Positions 7,897-17,566 of a stretch of DNA of 36,751 nt are shown here, in pieces. The notes beneath the pieces were generated by a model. It made no database searches, had not been told where the DNA came from, and saw nothing but the letters and a program-made list of their open reading frames with translations. Source of the stretch: Candidatus Methanoperedens sp. (lineage in GTDB: Archaea > Halobacteriota > Methanosarcinia > Methanosarcinales > Methanoperedenaceae); contig JAPZAP010000044.1 of assembly GCA_027460585.1 (NCBI GenBank), positions 1-36,751 on the forward strand, read 5' to 3'. How positions within the stretch are numbered: position 1 is the first letter of the stretch; the number at the start of each line of letters is the position of its first letter. Both the position numbers and the translations under genes were made by a program.

Positions 7897-8475
7897 ATGA
7901 AAGAATTCCTTGACCTTGACAAAAGAGATCGGGAAATATTATCCCTTCTTGAACAATATCCTGAGATGTCCCAGAGCGATATGGCTGAAAAACTCAAGAT
8001 TTCACAGCCATCCATAAGTGCAAGAATATATAAATTGAAAAAAAAAGGCGCTCTGTCCCATGTCGTTGGCATGAACCTGAAAAAAGTAGAACTCTATATG
8101 GCAAAAGTTGACGTCGTAGCTAATAATACTTCTTCTGTTCTTGATATTTTCAAAGATTGCCCGTATTTCTTAAATGGCCTTATTGTTTCGGGAAGAAACA
8201 ATCTGTGCCTTTTCTTTGTAGGTGAGGACATATCCACCCTTGAAGCGATAGTTGACGGACACCTCCGGGGCAATCCCCTTGTCAAGAGTGCCGAGCTAAG
8301 TATTGTGATCACCACAATGAAAGACTTTGTCATGCCCATAAAAATGAACTTTGACTTTAGCAGCACGCCGCCGTGCGGCAATGGGTGCAACTGCAATTAC
8401 TGTTCTCATCATATTTCAAACAGGTGTCTTGGGTGTCCGGTGACAAATAGTTATAATGGAAAGATCTGGAAGTGA
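7897..8475 (+). CDS. Lrp/AsnC-type regulator with Cys-rich C-terminal metal-binding tail
   Basis: A 192-aa transcription regulator. Residues 5-55 form an Lrp/AsnC winged helix-turn-helix (DMAEKLKISQPSISARIYKL is the HTH core). A middle alpha/beta part resembles the Lrp ligand-binding (RAM) domain. The last 33 residues hold six cysteines and two histidines (CGNGCNCNYCSHHISNRCLGC, here split as Cys at about 160, 164, 166, 169, 177 and 180), resembling TRASH-like metal-binding tails. Haloarchaeal Lrp-TRASH proteins respond to copper, so metal or redox sensing is a reasonable inference. The intergenic region with the divergent Fe-S gene is very AT-rich and short (about 120 bases), as expected for a shared control region. 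Confidence 0.85.
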   Translation: MKEFLDLDKRDREILSLLEQYPEMSQSDMAEKLKISQPSISARIYKLKKKGALSHVVGMNLKKVELYMAKVDVVANNTSSVLDIFKDCPYFLNGLIVSGRNNLCLFFVGEDISTLEAIVDGHLRGNPLVKSAELSIVITTMKDFVMPIKMNFDFSSTPPCGNGCNCNYCSHHISNRCLGCPVTNSYNGKIWK

Positions 8476-8575
8476 AGTAACCGGATTGAGATACGGCATA
8501 CATCAGGTTGAGAGAAAACAAAATTTTCAGGCCATCACGCACCCTTATATATCTTCGTGAAGATTGATATGAATC

Positions 8576-8662
8576 ATGATAATAGGCGAATTATTGGCCA
8601 AACATGAAAAAATTATCGACAAAAGAATGAATTATATTTGGCAAATCAGACTAACTAAATAA
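8576..8662 (+). CDS. Possible 28-aa small ORF just upstream of the sensor kinase
   Basis: An ATG-initiated frame of 28 codons (begins M-I-I-G-E-L-L-A-K-H) lies downstream of a TATA-like CTTATATATC (8543-8552) and ends 4 bases before the kinase start. It could be a leader peptide coupled to kinase translation, a gene remnant or chance. There is no family evidence. Confidence 0.2.
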   Translation: MIIGELLAKHEKIIDKRMNYIWQIRLTK

Positions 8663-8666
8663 AGAT

Positions 8667-11615
8667 ATGATGAACAAATCATTTAAATTGTTAGCAATAG
8701 TATTGTTGGTTTTTCTTATAGGATTTTTTCTTGAGGAAACGATAGATTCATCAAAATTAAGTAACTATAAATCCCTGGGAGAAACGGTAGAGATAACATC
8801 TGAATTATTCTCTGTTTTCGTTGCTCTTTCAATTTTTGCCATAACGTGGCATGCATATAACAAAAGCAGGGACAACCATTCTCTTTTTTTGGGCACTACA
8901 TTTCTTATTATCGGGCTTTTAACCTTATTTCATTTATTCTCGTATCCCTTTATGCCTTATTTCCTCACCCCCAACTCAACTCATAAAGCAGCCATTTTCT
9001 TTCTAGAATCCCGATTCATCCTGGCCCTTTTTCTGCTTATAAGTGCATATGTCGATAAGGATTCATTTCCTAAATTGATTAACAAATATGTCATGTTATT
9101 GCTTTCAGCAGCAATATTGTCAGTCTCACTGGTCTTCGTTTTGATTTATCATGATACTCTTTTTTCGGGATTTGATCTTAATATGTATTCCACAGAAACT
9201 GTAATTTTATTATTTTTAATTACAGTTTTTATTCTTGTTGCGGGCTATCTTTATAATAAAAGGGCCAAAGAAACATTCCAGATCAATCTTAATTATTTGG
9301 CAAATGGCTCGATCATAGTGCTCATCAGTAATCTGGTCTATTTCTCTTATGAATTCTCAGGACATTTTCTTATAATCACTGGTTTTTTCTATTTTTATCT
9401 TGGTCTGTATAAATCATCCGTTGATCTGCCATACGAGAGGCTCGCAATTTCCGAGGAAAAGCTGCGGCGTTCAGTCGAGGAAAAATATCGCAGTCTTTTT
9501 GACAACGCCAATGATGCTGTTGTTACCATCGATACTCGCGGATTCGTTACCTCCTGGAACAAAAGTGCTGAAAAACTCTTTGGCTGGACTGCGGAGGAAA
9601 TCACTGGAAAAAAGCTCGTTGAAGTGGTTGCTACCCCTAAAATAGTGGATTCGAAAGAAAATATGATATATGATTTATTTTCGGACACCATAACAGGACA
9701 GGAAACGACATACTTTCACAGAGACGGGACAAAGATAGACGTAAGCATTACCATTTCGCCGCTGATAGATGTAAACCGCAATGTTGCGGAAAGATCCTTA
9801 ATTATAAGAGATATAACCGAAAAAAAGAAATCCAAAGAAGCGCTGCGAAAAAGCGAGGAATTCTTAAGGACAGTTCTCAACAGCATGAATGATGGCCTCA
9901 TGGTGATCGATGCTGATGATTTTAGCATAGTTAGCGTCAATAGTGTTTTACTGAAAAAATATGGGCTAAAGGAAGAAGAGGTTATTGGAAAGAAATGTTT
10001 TGAAGTGTCTCATAAGCTCACTGAGCCATGCTACCATAGAAACGAAATCTGTCCCCTCATTGAATCTGTAGAAACCGGGAAATACTCAACAGTTGAGCAC
10101 GTACATTTCGGGAAAAATGGCGAGAAGATGTTTGCTGAAGTCTCGACGTCGCCGATAAAAGATAATACTGGAAAGGTTGTTCAGATAATTCATGTGACCA
10201 GGGACATCACCGAGCGCAAGCAGATGGAGAATGCACTGCATGCCTCTGAAGAAAAGTTTGAAAAGGCATTCCTTGCGAGCCCGCAGGCTTTAACGATTAC
10301 AGGCCTAAATGACGGTCTCTTCATAGAAGTTAACGACAGTTTTACGAAAACCCTTGGTTACAGTCGTGAGGAAGCACTTGGGCATACCACGTTGGAACTG
10401 GGTATCTGGATCACAAAGGAGGATAGAATCGGGTTCATTTCCGCTCTCCAAAAAAATGGATTTGTGCACAACGAGGAGTTGAATCTGAGAACCAAAAAGG
10501 GTGGCACAGCGTCGATGTTGGTTTCAGCGGAGTTGATCGATGTGGCAGGAAAAGACTGTCTTCTGACCACTTTCTATGATATCACTGAGCGCAAACGGGC
10601 CGAAGAGGCACTGACATCGTCCCTGTCTTTGCTAAATGCCACTCTGGAATCGACAGCTGATGGAATCCTTGTTGTGGACCGAAACGGACGCATTACTCGA
10701 TGGAATCAGAAATTCGCCGACATGTGGCAAATCCCGGAAGAGGTTCTATCCAACCTCAATGACGATCAGGCGCTCAACCATGTTCTCCATCAGATGGTTC
10801 AACCGGATGCGTTTTTAGCCAAAGTCAGAGAACTATACAGGCAACCGGATGCATCAAGTGTTGACCAGCTCACTCTTACAGGCGGACGCATTTTTGAAAG
10901 GTACTCCCAACCTCAAAGAATCGGCGATGATATAGTAGGCCGCGTGTGGTCCTTCCGTGACATCACCAAGCTTAAGCGGGATGAAGAAAAAATCAGAAAA
11001 TCACTGGAAGAAAAAGAAGTGCTTCTTCGGGAAATCCATCATCGTGTCAAAAATAATATGCAGATAGTTTCCAGTTTGCTCAGGCTTCAATCCCGGAATA
11101 TCGAAGATAGTAAATATAAAGATATGTTTATTGATAGCCAAAACCGGATAAATTCAATGGCCCTTATCCACGAAAAACTTTATAAATCCGAGAGCATTGC
11201 ACAAATTAATTTCAAAGAGTATATTAACGATATAATCTCAAATATATTTGAATCTTATTGCATAAAAAGCAATATCAAAATTGATATTAATGTAGAAAAT
11301 TTTCCGATAAAGATCGATTATGCAGTTCCATGCGGATTAATAATTAATGAACTAGTCACAAATTCCTTAAAATATGCATTTCCTGACGGAAGACAGGGAA
11401 AAATTCAAATCTCATTAAAATCTAATGAAAATAATATGATCCGGCTTTCAATAAGTGATAATGGCATAGGTATTCCGAAAGATATGGATATTCGAAAAAC
11501 AAAATCATTGGGTTTACATCTTGTCACCGCCCTTGCAGAAGGTCAACTTCATGGCGAGATAATTCTAAATAGAGAAACAGGGACAGAATTTCAAATTAGT
11601 TTTGGTGCAAAATGA
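8667..11615 (+). CDS. MASE3 multi-PAS sensor histidine kinase
   Basis: A 982-aa membrane sensor kinase. Residues 1-255 contain about eight hydrophobic segments and match the MASE3 membrane sensor domain. Four PAS domains follow (about 270-390, 395-515, 522-640 and 648-770), each ending with the PAS-associated motif RDITExK or a variant. The dimerisation/phosphoacceptor region is of HisKA_2 type (EIHHRVKNNMQIVSSLL, about 790), with the phosphorylated His in HHRVKNN. The ATPase domain shows the N box (INELVTNSLKYAFPDG) and G1 box (SDNGIGIP). PAS2 contains extra cysteines (Cys in GKKCFEV, EPCYH and EICPL) that might bind heme or metal; this is speculative. The gene overlaps the response regulator by 4 bases (ATGA), so the two form one signalling unit. 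Confidence 0.95.
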   Translation: MMNKSFKLLAIVLLVFLIGFFLEETIDSSKLSNYKSLGETVEITSELFSVFVALSIFAITWHAYNKSRDNHSLFLGTTFLIIGLLTLFHLFSYPFMPYFLTPNSTHKAAIFFLESRFILALFLLISAYVDKDSFPKLINKYVMLLLSAAILSVSLVFVLIYHDTLFSGFDLNMYSTETVILLFLITVFILVAGYLYNKRAKETFQINLNYLANGSIIVLISNLVYFSYEFSGHFLIITGFFYFYLGLYKSSVDLPYERLAISEEKLRRSVEEKYRSLFDNANDAVVTIDTRGFVTSWNKSAEKLFGWTAEEITGKKLVEVVATPKIVDSKENMIYDLFSDTITGQETTYFHRDGTKIDVSITISPLIDVNRNVAERSLIIRDITEKKKSKEALRKSEEFLRTVLNSMNDGLMVIDADDFSIVSVNSVLLKKYGLKEEEVIGKKCFEVSHKLTEPCYHRNEICPLIESVETGKYSTVEHVHFGKNGEKMFAEVSTSPIKDNTGKVVQIIHVTRDITERKQMENALHASEEKFEKAFLASPQALTITGLNDGLFIEVNDSFTKTLGYSREEALGHTTLELGIWITKEDRIGFISALQKNGFVHNEELNLRTKKGGTASMLVSAELIDVAGKDCLLTTFYDITERKRAEEALTSSLSLLNATLESTADGILVVDRNGRITRWNQKFADMWQIPEEVLSNLNDDQALNHVLHQMVQPDAFLAKVRELYRQPDASSVDQLTLTGGRIFERYSQPQRIGDDIVGRVWSFRDITKLKRDEEKIRKSLEEKEVLLREIHHRVKNNMQIVSSLLRLQSRNIEDSKYKDMFIDSQNRINSMALIHEKLYKSESIAQINFKEYINDIISNIFESYCIKSNIKIDINVENFPIKIDYAVPCGLIINELVTNSLKYAFPDGRQGKIQISLKSNENNMIRLSISDNGIGIPKDMDIRKTKSLGLHLVTALAEGQLHGEIILNRETGTEFQISFGAK

Positions 11616-12436
11616 AAACAAAAAAACAGATCCTGGTTGTCGAAGATGAAATTATTACAGCAATGGATATCCAAAACAGGTTGATAAACCTTGGATATAA
11701 CGTACCTGCAATAGTTTGCAAAGGCGAGGAAGCAATAATAAAAGTGAAGGAAAATAAACCCGATCTTGTATTAATGGATATTAACCTCAATAGTGAAATG
11801 GATGGGATCGAGGCAGCATTAAAAATCAATTCTTTTTCAGATATTCCAATAATATACCTAACCGCATATTCTGATGAAAAAACTCTTACACGGGCAAAAA
11901 TCACAGAGCCTTATGGATACATAGAAAAACCATTTAAAGACAGGGAATTACATATTAATCTCGAAATTGCTTTCTATAAATATACAATGGAGAAAAAGTT
12001 AAAAGAGAGCTATGAGATAATAAGGGAGAAAAATCAGTGGCTTGCTGCGGTAATTGAAAGCCTTGGCGATGCAGTAATAGCAACGGATTCGAAAGGGACA
12101 ATTAAACTTATGAACCCGATCGCAGAGGCGCTGACTGGCTGGAAGCAGAATGAAGCTTTGGGAAAGCCTCTGGCAAATATTTTCAATATTATTAGCAAAA
12201 ACATCGATGAAAAAATAGAAGACCCGATAACAAAGGCAATTCGGGATGACATGTTCTACGGTCTTGCAGACAATACAGTATTGGTAACAAAAGAAGGTAT
12301 GAATAGAAATGTTGACATTATCGGTTCAACCATTAAAATTGATGGAAATAACATAATTGGCTTTGTTTTTATCTTCGATGACATTACCGAGCGCACTAAG
12401 ATCGATGATATGCTGAGAATATCTGAGAATTCTTAA
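11612..12436 (+). CDS. Response regulator: receiver domain plus PAS domain
   Basis: A 274-aa protein. Residues 5-122 are a CheY-like receiver with the acidic pair Glu11/Asp12, phosphoacceptor Asp56 (LVLMDINLN), the Thr in IYLTAYSD and the Lys in YIEKPF. Residues about 140-265 are a PAS domain that ends with DDITERTK. There is no DNA-binding or kinase domain, so the output is probably protein-protein or feeds another kinase. It starts inside the stop codon of the upstream sensor kinase (ATGA overlap) and is the obvious partner. In this receiver-PAS class a kinase domain often follows; here the frame stops shortly after the PAS, so a C-terminal kinase may have been lost. Confidence 0.92.
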   Translation: MKTKKQILVVEDEIITAMDIQNRLINLGYNVPAIVCKGEEAIIKVKENKPDLVLMDINLNSEMDGIEAALKINSFSDIPIIYLTAYSDEKTLTRAKITEPYGYIEKPFKDRELHINLEIAFYKYTMEKKLKESYEIIREKNQWLAAVIESLGDAVIATDSKGTIKLMNPIAEALTGWKQNEALGKPLANIFNIISKNIDEKIEDPITKAIRDDMFYGLADNTVLVTKEGMNRNVDIIGSTIKIDGNNIIGFVFIFDDITERTKIDDMLRISENS

Positions 12437-12443
12437 GACGGCA

Positions 12444-12521
12444 ATGAACGACTATACGCTCGGAATTAAAGAACTGGATAATGCGAAAAGAAAGTTGAAA
12501 AAAGGAACAACCTTCAATTGA
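12444..12521 (+). CDS. Possible 25-aa ORF, perhaps a remnant
   Basis: A short frame (MNDYTLGIKELDNAKRKLKK, then GTTFN) begins 8 bases after the response regulator stop and runs up to the convergent decarboxylase gene. Its amphipathic, charged character resembles the coiled linkers after PAS domains, so it may be the decayed tail of a once longer regulator. Evidence is weak. Confidence 0.2.
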   Translation: MNDYTLGIKELDNAKRKLKKGTTFN

Positions 12522-12527
12522 TGAGCG

Positions 12528-13706
12528 TTATTTATTCAAATGCACCACTGTTGGAGGCGGAAAACCGTTAAAATAGGTGGTTGAAGCGATCGTATAAGCA
12601 CCAATATTTTCAGCATAAAGCAAATCATCAATTTGCAAATCTTCCGGTAGCTCATCGGCCAGTGAAATAGTGTCAAAAGCATCACAGGTGGGGCCAAATG
12701 TAGCGCAAACTTTTTTCTCTCCATCCTTAAAGGAATGCAGTGGATAATGCTGATGATCAAAAACCTGTCCGGAAAAAGTATGATAAACACCGTCGTTCAG
12801 ATAATAGCACGTTTTTCCGTCACGAACAGCTTTACCAACGATTTTCGTGACCAGAGTACAGGCTGTCGCCACAATAAATCTCCCTGGCTCGGCAATGACC
12901 TGAATATCATCTTTGGGAAACATTCGCTTTATTTCCGAATTCAATTTTTCAGCCAGAAGGGCAAAAGATTTTACGTCAGGCGTATATTTTACCGGAAACC
13001 CGCCGCCAATATCTAAAATTTTCCTCTTCTTGTTTTCCTTGCCAGTAAACCCGATATGATAATTTCTTAATTCTGCTTCCTTGAAAATCGAGGAGGCGAA
13101 ATTCAAAGCCTGCGAATAGTTATCAAAATTATTGCACTGGCTGCCGACGTGGAAACTAATGCCTTCAACCCCAAGCCCCAGATTCAGGGCTTCAGCGATA
13201 AGATCGACTGCTTCTCCGGGATGGGCCCCGAATTTTGAAGAAAGCTCAACCATAGAACCTGTATTGGGCACGCGTATCCGCAAGATCAGGCCAACATCAG
13301 GGGAATGTTTTTTTATTTTTTTTAATTCTTCAATATTATCAAAAGTTACCAGGATCTTATAGTCATTTAACCTTGCCAGGACATCAGCAGGTTTGATGGT
13401 ATTGGCATAGATAATTTTATTCCAGATAAAATCTTCCTGTTCTTTTTCGGACAAATGCTGGAAATTTTCATGAACCAGCATAAATTCTGGTAAAGAAGCC
13501 ACGTCAAAACTTGCACCCATATCATACATAGTTTTGATAATTTCAGGATTGGAATTGGCCTTGACAGCAAAATATGCCTGCACATCAGGCAATTTTTCCC
13601 TGAATTCACGATAATTCTCCCTGATCTTTTCATGATCTATGATAAAGACCGGTGTTCCATGTTCTTGCGCAATCTTTTCTAACATTTTCTTTTGCTTTTC
13701 GATCAT
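12528..13706 (-). CDS. Ornithine/diamino acid decarboxylase (PLP, fold type III)
   Basis: From the ATG at 13706 the protein is 392 aa and belongs to the alanine-racemase-fold decarboxylases (ornithine, lysine, diaminopimelate, carboxynorspermidine). The PLP lysine is Lys49 in YFAVKANSNP, followed by GASFDVAS. The Gly-rich phosphate loop is DIGGGFP, and EPGRF binds the cofactor. The motif GPTCDAFDTI carries the catalytic Cys and the C-D-x-x-D pattern of ornithine decarboxylases. The next gene upstream is homospermidine synthase, which uses putrescine, so ornithine to putrescine is the most likely reaction. An upstream TTG (13730) gives a longer frame but is less convincing. The pair looks bacterial in type and may be acquired. 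Confidence 0.85.
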   Translation of the reverse strand: MIEKQKKMLEKIAQEHGTPVFIIDHEKIRENYREFREKLPDVQAYFAVKANSNPEIIKTMYDMGASFDVASLPEFMLVHENFQHLSEKEQEDFIWNKIIYANTIKPADVLARLNDYKILVTFDNIEELKKIKKHSPDVGLILRIRVPNTGSMVELSSKFGAHPGEAVDLIAEALNLGLGVEGISFHVGSQCNNFDNYSQALNFASSIFKEAELRNYHIGFTGKENKKRKILDIGGGFPVKYTPDVKSFALLAEKLNSEIKRMFPKDDIQVIAEPGRFIVATACTLVTKIVGKAVRDGKTCYYLNDGVYHTFSGQVFDHQHYPLHSFKDGEKKVCATFGPTCDAFDTISLADELPEDLQIDDLLYAENIGAYTIASTTYFNGFPPPTVVHLNK

Positions 13707-13756
13707 TGTTGTACCCAATATTATTAACAATAATTTATTATTGCTTTTAGTTATTA

Positions 13757-15205
13757 TTAACCTATAAAAATAAAATTTTCAATTTGCCATGGATCGGGAT
13801 TGTATTTTGCTGCCGGGTTTTCTTTGAAAAATATTTTGCGATTTTTAAGAGGCGTCCAGTCCGAGGGCGTGGAAATAAATTTTCCGAGATACGGTTTAGC
13901 AATATCCAGGACAAAATCATGAGGCAGGTCGTCTGGCAATTTAATACCTTCCCGCGGGTTTTCAAGCATCCAGAGTACGGCAGCAATAATACCTGCCGCT
14001 ACTTGAAGAGTAGTGGCGTTCTGGCCGGGAGCGAGAGATCTGGCTTCCTCAATGCTTAAACAGCTGCCCGTCCACCAGGAATTATAATGATGCCCCATCA
14101 GGAGCGCTCCCAGAGTATCCTCGCCAGATATAATTTCATCTCTCATGATCCTGATCCTGGGTTGGAGTTCGTAATTCCGGCCACGCAATTCCCAAAGCGA
14201 GGAAAGCGTATCGTGACATGGCATATAGGCATAATTTACAGTTGGCCGGTAAATCGCCTTACCATCTTCCCAAACAGTTAACCGGTCTGAAAGGCCAAAT
14301 GCTTCACCATGGCGGATCATCATACCGATAATTTCTTCATCCGGTATCCACGATCTGACCCATGTATTAATGCCCATCTGGGGCAGGAAAATCTGGTTTT
14401 TCGGCCCGCTCGGAGGTATATTTGCCAGGGGCGGCAACTTGCTCTCATGCGTCCCCCAACCTATTTCAGCCGGGGCCGTTCCTTCTTCCCGCAATCCTTC
14501 AATGCTCCATGTCCCTACAAATTCGTTAACCTGCTTTGGCCTGTTGGCAATTTGAGTATCCCGCTCGCTGCAATGGATTACCTTGACATCTAATTTCTGT
14601 GCCAGCCGGGCAAAATCCCTGTTTTTTGCAAGATGGGCAATTTCTTCTTCATCCTGCGCAGAAACTTTCTTATCTAAACTGATGCGCGCAGCAATATCAA
14701 GCAAGGCTTGCTTTACAAAGTGAGAAATGAGGCCGGGATTTGCGCCATGGTCAACAACAGCGGTTGGCGCATCTTTCCAATCACGGGAAAGTTTAAGCAA
14801 TTGCATTTGCCGCCAATAAAGCGATTTTTCAAAAGGGCTCTTTGTATAAATTCCCTCTTCAGGATCCCAGAGTTCAACCGAAGTATTAACGTACAATATA
14901 TTGTGGTCATGGCACCATTTAATAATATCGTTGGCGCCTATATTCCACGCCAGATCAATGAGCAATCCCCCATTATCCAGATATTTTGATAAAACATGAT
15001 CTAAATTTTCCGGGGTAATTTTTTCACAAACATATTTTAATCCCTGATCAGTATATTTTTTCAGGTCTTTTGATTTGTCTTCAAAATCAATAATGGTAAT
15101 GTTTTTTAGCGCAACATCAATTTTGTCTATTAAAATGGGCAGGGTGCATTGTGAAACTGCGCCATAACCGATAATAAGGATCTTATTGTTGAATTTTTTA
15201 TTCAT
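13757..15205 (-). CDS. hss: Homospermidine synthase (saccharopine-dehydrogenase-like)
   Basis: A 482-aa enzyme that makes sym-homospermidine from two putrescines with NAD recycling. The N-terminal Rossmann fold is visible (ILIIGYGAVSQCTLP, about 9-23), then ITIIDFEDKSKDLKK, VDHGANPGLISHFVKQAL (about 150-170; the family has GANPGMVSWFVKQAL here), a long central domain and a C-terminal region. Length and motif order fit the bacterial (alpha-proteobacterial/Blastochloris) homospermidine synthase. It lies 51 bases upstream of the decarboxylase start on the same strand, so an ornithine to putrescine to homospermidine operon is inferred. Archaea more usually obtain such polyamines by other enzymes, so horizontal transfer is plausible. 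Confidence 0.9.
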   Translation of the reverse strand: MNKKFNNKILIIGYGAVSQCTLPILIDKIDVALKNITIIDFEDKSKDLKKYTDQGLKYVCEKITPENLDHVLSKYLDNGGLLIDLAWNIGANDIIKWCHDHNILYVNTSVELWDPEEGIYTKSPFEKSLYWRQMQLLKLSRDWKDAPTAVVDHGANPGLISHFVKQALLDIAARISLDKKVSAQDEEEIAHLAKNRDFARLAQKLDVKVIHCSERDTQIANRPKQVNEFVGTWSIEGLREEGTAPAEIGWGTHESKLPPLANIPPSGPKNQIFLPQMGINTWVRSWIPDEEIIGMMIRHGEAFGLSDRLTVWEDGKAIYRPTVNYAYMPCHDTLSSLWELRGRNYELQPRIRIMRDEIISGEDTLGALLMGHHYNSWWTGSCLSIEEARSLAPGQNATTLQVAAGIIAAVLWMLENPREGIKLPDDLPHDFVLDIAKPYLGKFISTPSDWTPLKNRKIFFKENPAAKYNPDPWQIENFIFIG

Positions 15206-15408
15206 TCTGTAAATAGCCTAATAATTATTCATAGCTTTAAGTTTTTCCCTGAATCAAAAAAATTATCTTCCCTTGCGCATAATTATCTAAAACCTTTTCA
15301 AAAAACAAGGGTATTTTTTTACATTTTCACTCATTATTTTTACTAATGAGTAATACGGAATTTAAACTGACTAAACCTATTTATTTCTAAAACCCGTATT
15401 ACCGGCAA

Positions 15409-16653
15409 ATGCCTACCATAAGTGAAAAGATACTCTCCCGCGCATCCGGGAAACCTGCACTTTCTGACGATTTTGTAATAGCGAATATAGATTATGCGAT
15501 GGCGCATGACGGAACAAGTGTGCTTGCCACGAAAGCATTCAGGGAGATGGGGGCAAAGAAAGTATGGGATCCGGAACGGATAATTATTCCTTTTGACCAT
15601 ATAGCTCCGGCCAATAACGAAACCGCCGCAAAGCTCCAGAAAAACATAAGACAGTGGATAAAGGAGCAGGGTATCACGAATTTCTTTGATGTCGGGGAAG
15701 GTATCTGCCACCAGGTTTTGCCCGAACAGGGATTTGCCATGCCGGGAAAAATCATAGTGGGTGCTGATTCACACTCCTGCACTTACGGCGCTTTCGGCGC
15801 ATTTGCCACTGGTGTGGGAGCTACTGACATGGCTGAGATATTCGCGACCGGGAAACTGTGGCTTCGGGTTCCGCAAACTATCAGGATAAAAGTTGATGGG
15901 AAACTTGCAAAAGGGGTGTCAGCAAAAGACATGACGCTTTTCATAATTAAGAATGTGGGCGCAGATGGTGCAAATTATAAGGCAATAGAATACTACGGAG
16001 AAACCATAAGTGATCTATCAATACCGCAGCGTATGACACTTTGCAACATGTCCATTGAAATGGGGGCAAAAACAGGTATCGTGCCCCCGGATGAGAAAAC
16101 CTTCAAATATCTGGAGGGGATCGCCCGTGACAAATATACACCTGTATATGCAGATGAGGATGCGAAATATTGTGAAGAGTTCAACTTTGATGTGCAGGAT
16201 CTTGAACCCCAGATCGCAATTCCGCACGAAGTCGATAATGTAACAGGTGTGGGAACTGTCGCTGGAACACCCATTGACCAGGTTTTCATAGGCTCATGCA
16301 CAAATGGAAGATTGGAAGACCTCAAGATCGTAGCGAACATCCTGGATGGCAAAAAGGTCAAAGTAAGAACTATTGTGCTACCAGCCTCGCGTTCTGTGCT
16401 TATTGAGGCAACTGAATCAGGAATTATTGCAACTCTTTTAAGATCAGGCGTCATAATTGCTCCACCCGGCTGCGGTCCGTGCCTCGGCGCCCATATGGGT
16501 GTAATTTGCGAAGGGGAGACATGTCTTTCAACATCCAACCGTAATTTCAAGGGCAGGATGGGAGCCGGCGGATTGATTTACCTGTCTTCCCCGGAAACGG
16601 CTGCGGCAAGTGCACTTAAAGGAGAGATAGCAGATCCAAGAGAACTCTATTGA
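15409..16653 (+). CDS. Homoaconitase / 3-isopropylmalate dehydratase large subunit
   Basis: A 414-aa aconitase-family large subunit with the [4Fe-4S] cysteines in FIGSCTNGR (about 290) and [11 protein letters not shown] (about 350), and the early substrate-site motif MAHDGTS. Archaea have two such enzymes: LeuC for leucine, and HacA for chain elongation of 2-oxoacids toward coenzyme B. Sequence alone does not let me separate them. The presence of a homocitrate synthase of AksA type at 24476-25633 makes HacA plausible. The small subunit is not in the window. The gene is monocistronic here, with an AT-rich promoter region upstream, and the next gene starts about 70 bases later. Confidence 0.88.
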   Translation: MPTISEKILSRASGKPALSDDFVIANIDYAMAHDGTSVLATKAFREMGAKKVWDPERIIIPFDHIAPANNETAAKLQKNIRQWIKEQGITNFFDVGEGICHQVLPEQGFAMPGKIIVGADSHSCTYGAFGAFATGVGATDMAEIFATGKLWLRVPQTIRIKVDGKLAKGVSAKDMTLFIIKNVGADGANYKAIEYYGETISDLSIPQRMTLCNMSIEMGAKTGIVPPDEKTFKYLEGIARDKYTPVYADEDAKYCEEFNFDVQDLEPQIAIPHEVDNVTGVGTVAGTPIDQVFIGSCTNGRLEDLKIVANILDGKKVKVRTIVLPASRSVLIEATESGIIATLLRSGVIIAPPGCGPCLGAHMGVICEGETCLSTSNRNFKGRMGAGGLIYLSSPETAAASALKGEIADPRELY

Positions 16654-16690
16654 ATATTTTATCGTTGTTTGACGATGCACGCTTCGTTAA

Positions 16691-16700
16691 TTTTATATCC
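16691..16700 (+). promoter_or_regulatory. Putative TATA box for the regulator/HMG-CoA operon
   Basis: TTTTATATCC lies about 30 bases upstream of the ATG at 16726, typical for an archaeal promoter driving a leaderless or short-leader transcript. It supports 16726 rather than the upstream TTG (16669) as the start. Confidence 0.45.
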
Positions 16701-16725
16701 CTTCAAATCAATAACTCGGCCTAAC

Positions 16726-17526
16726 ATGAATGAAAAAGCAGAAATTGCTTCGACTAATGTCCCTCTTGCTCCTGGTATTAATCCTCCGGTCACGAATGGT
16801 GCTTACCAGGACTTAAGAAATAAATTAGCTGAAAAAATGGCTGGTGAGATTACACTTTCGGATAATCCCGGAGAAACACTAAAGAAATGGCGTGCAAGTT
16901 TTGAAATATCGCAAACTGACCTGGCCTTGTTCCTTAAAGTCTCACCTTCCGTGATCAGCGATTATGAAAGCGGAAGGCGAAAATCCCCCGGCATATTCAT
17001 TGTCAGCAAGATCGTAGAAGCGATCCTTGAAATGGATGTAGCTCGCGGCGGTGCGAAAATTCGCTCTTATGAAGGAATGCTCCGGGGAGGGTTCAGCGCT
17101 GATGCCATATATGATATTCATGAATACTTATCCCCATTGTCTATTGAAGAGCTGATCAAACTCATAAATGGAGAAGTAGTTTACAGCCCGCCAGCGGAAT
17201 TCATAAAACCGTTATACGGTTATACGGTTGTGGACAGCCTGAGGGCGATCCTCCAGCTATCATACAATGAATTCCAGAAATTATATGGGTGGAGTTCTGA
17301 AAGAGCTATGATATATACCCAGGTTTCAACGGGAAGATCGCCCATGGTTGCCTTGAGAGTAACGAATTTAAAACCCGCTCTCATAGTCATTCATGGACTT
17401 ACCGCACAGCAGGTCGATAAAATAGCAATAAAGATAGCAGAGATAGAACATGTTCCCCTTGTTGCAACGGTCATGCCCATAACGGATCTGATCCGGGCTC
17501 TCCAGTCGCACGATCTTAAACATTAA
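16726..17526 (+). CDS. XRE-type HTH transcriptional regulator upstream of HMG-CoA synthase
   Basis: From the ATG at 16726 the protein is 266 aa. An XRE/lambda-repressor HTH lies at about residues 50-105 (WRASFEISQTDLALFLKV, then SPSVISDYESGRRKSPG). The C-terminal half (about 130-266) is an alpha/beta domain with no motif I can name, ending in a VPLVATVMPITDLIRALQ segment. A regulator of this form directly before the HMG-CoA synthase gene is a recurrent arrangement in methanogen genomes, which suggests that it controls entry into mevalonate/isoprenoid synthesis. The gap to HMG-CoA synthase is 40 bases, with a Shine-Dalgarno-like AGAGGTA before that gene. Confidence 0.85.
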   Translation: MNEKAEIASTNVPLAPGINPPVTNGAYQDLRNKLAEKMAGEITLSDNPGETLKKWRASFEISQTDLALFLKVSPSVISDYESGRRKSPGIFIVSKIVEAILEMDVARGGAKIRSYEGMLRGGFSADAIYDIHEYLSPLSIEELIKLINGEVVYSPPAEFIKPLYGYTVVDSLRAILQLSYNEFQKLYGWSSERAMIYTQVSTGRSPMVALRVTNLKPALIVIHGLTAQQVDKIAIKIAEIEHVPLVATVMPITDLIRALQSHDLKH

Positions 17527-17566
17527 TATTTTATTTTAATATCAAACAAAAAAAGAGGTACTTTAG

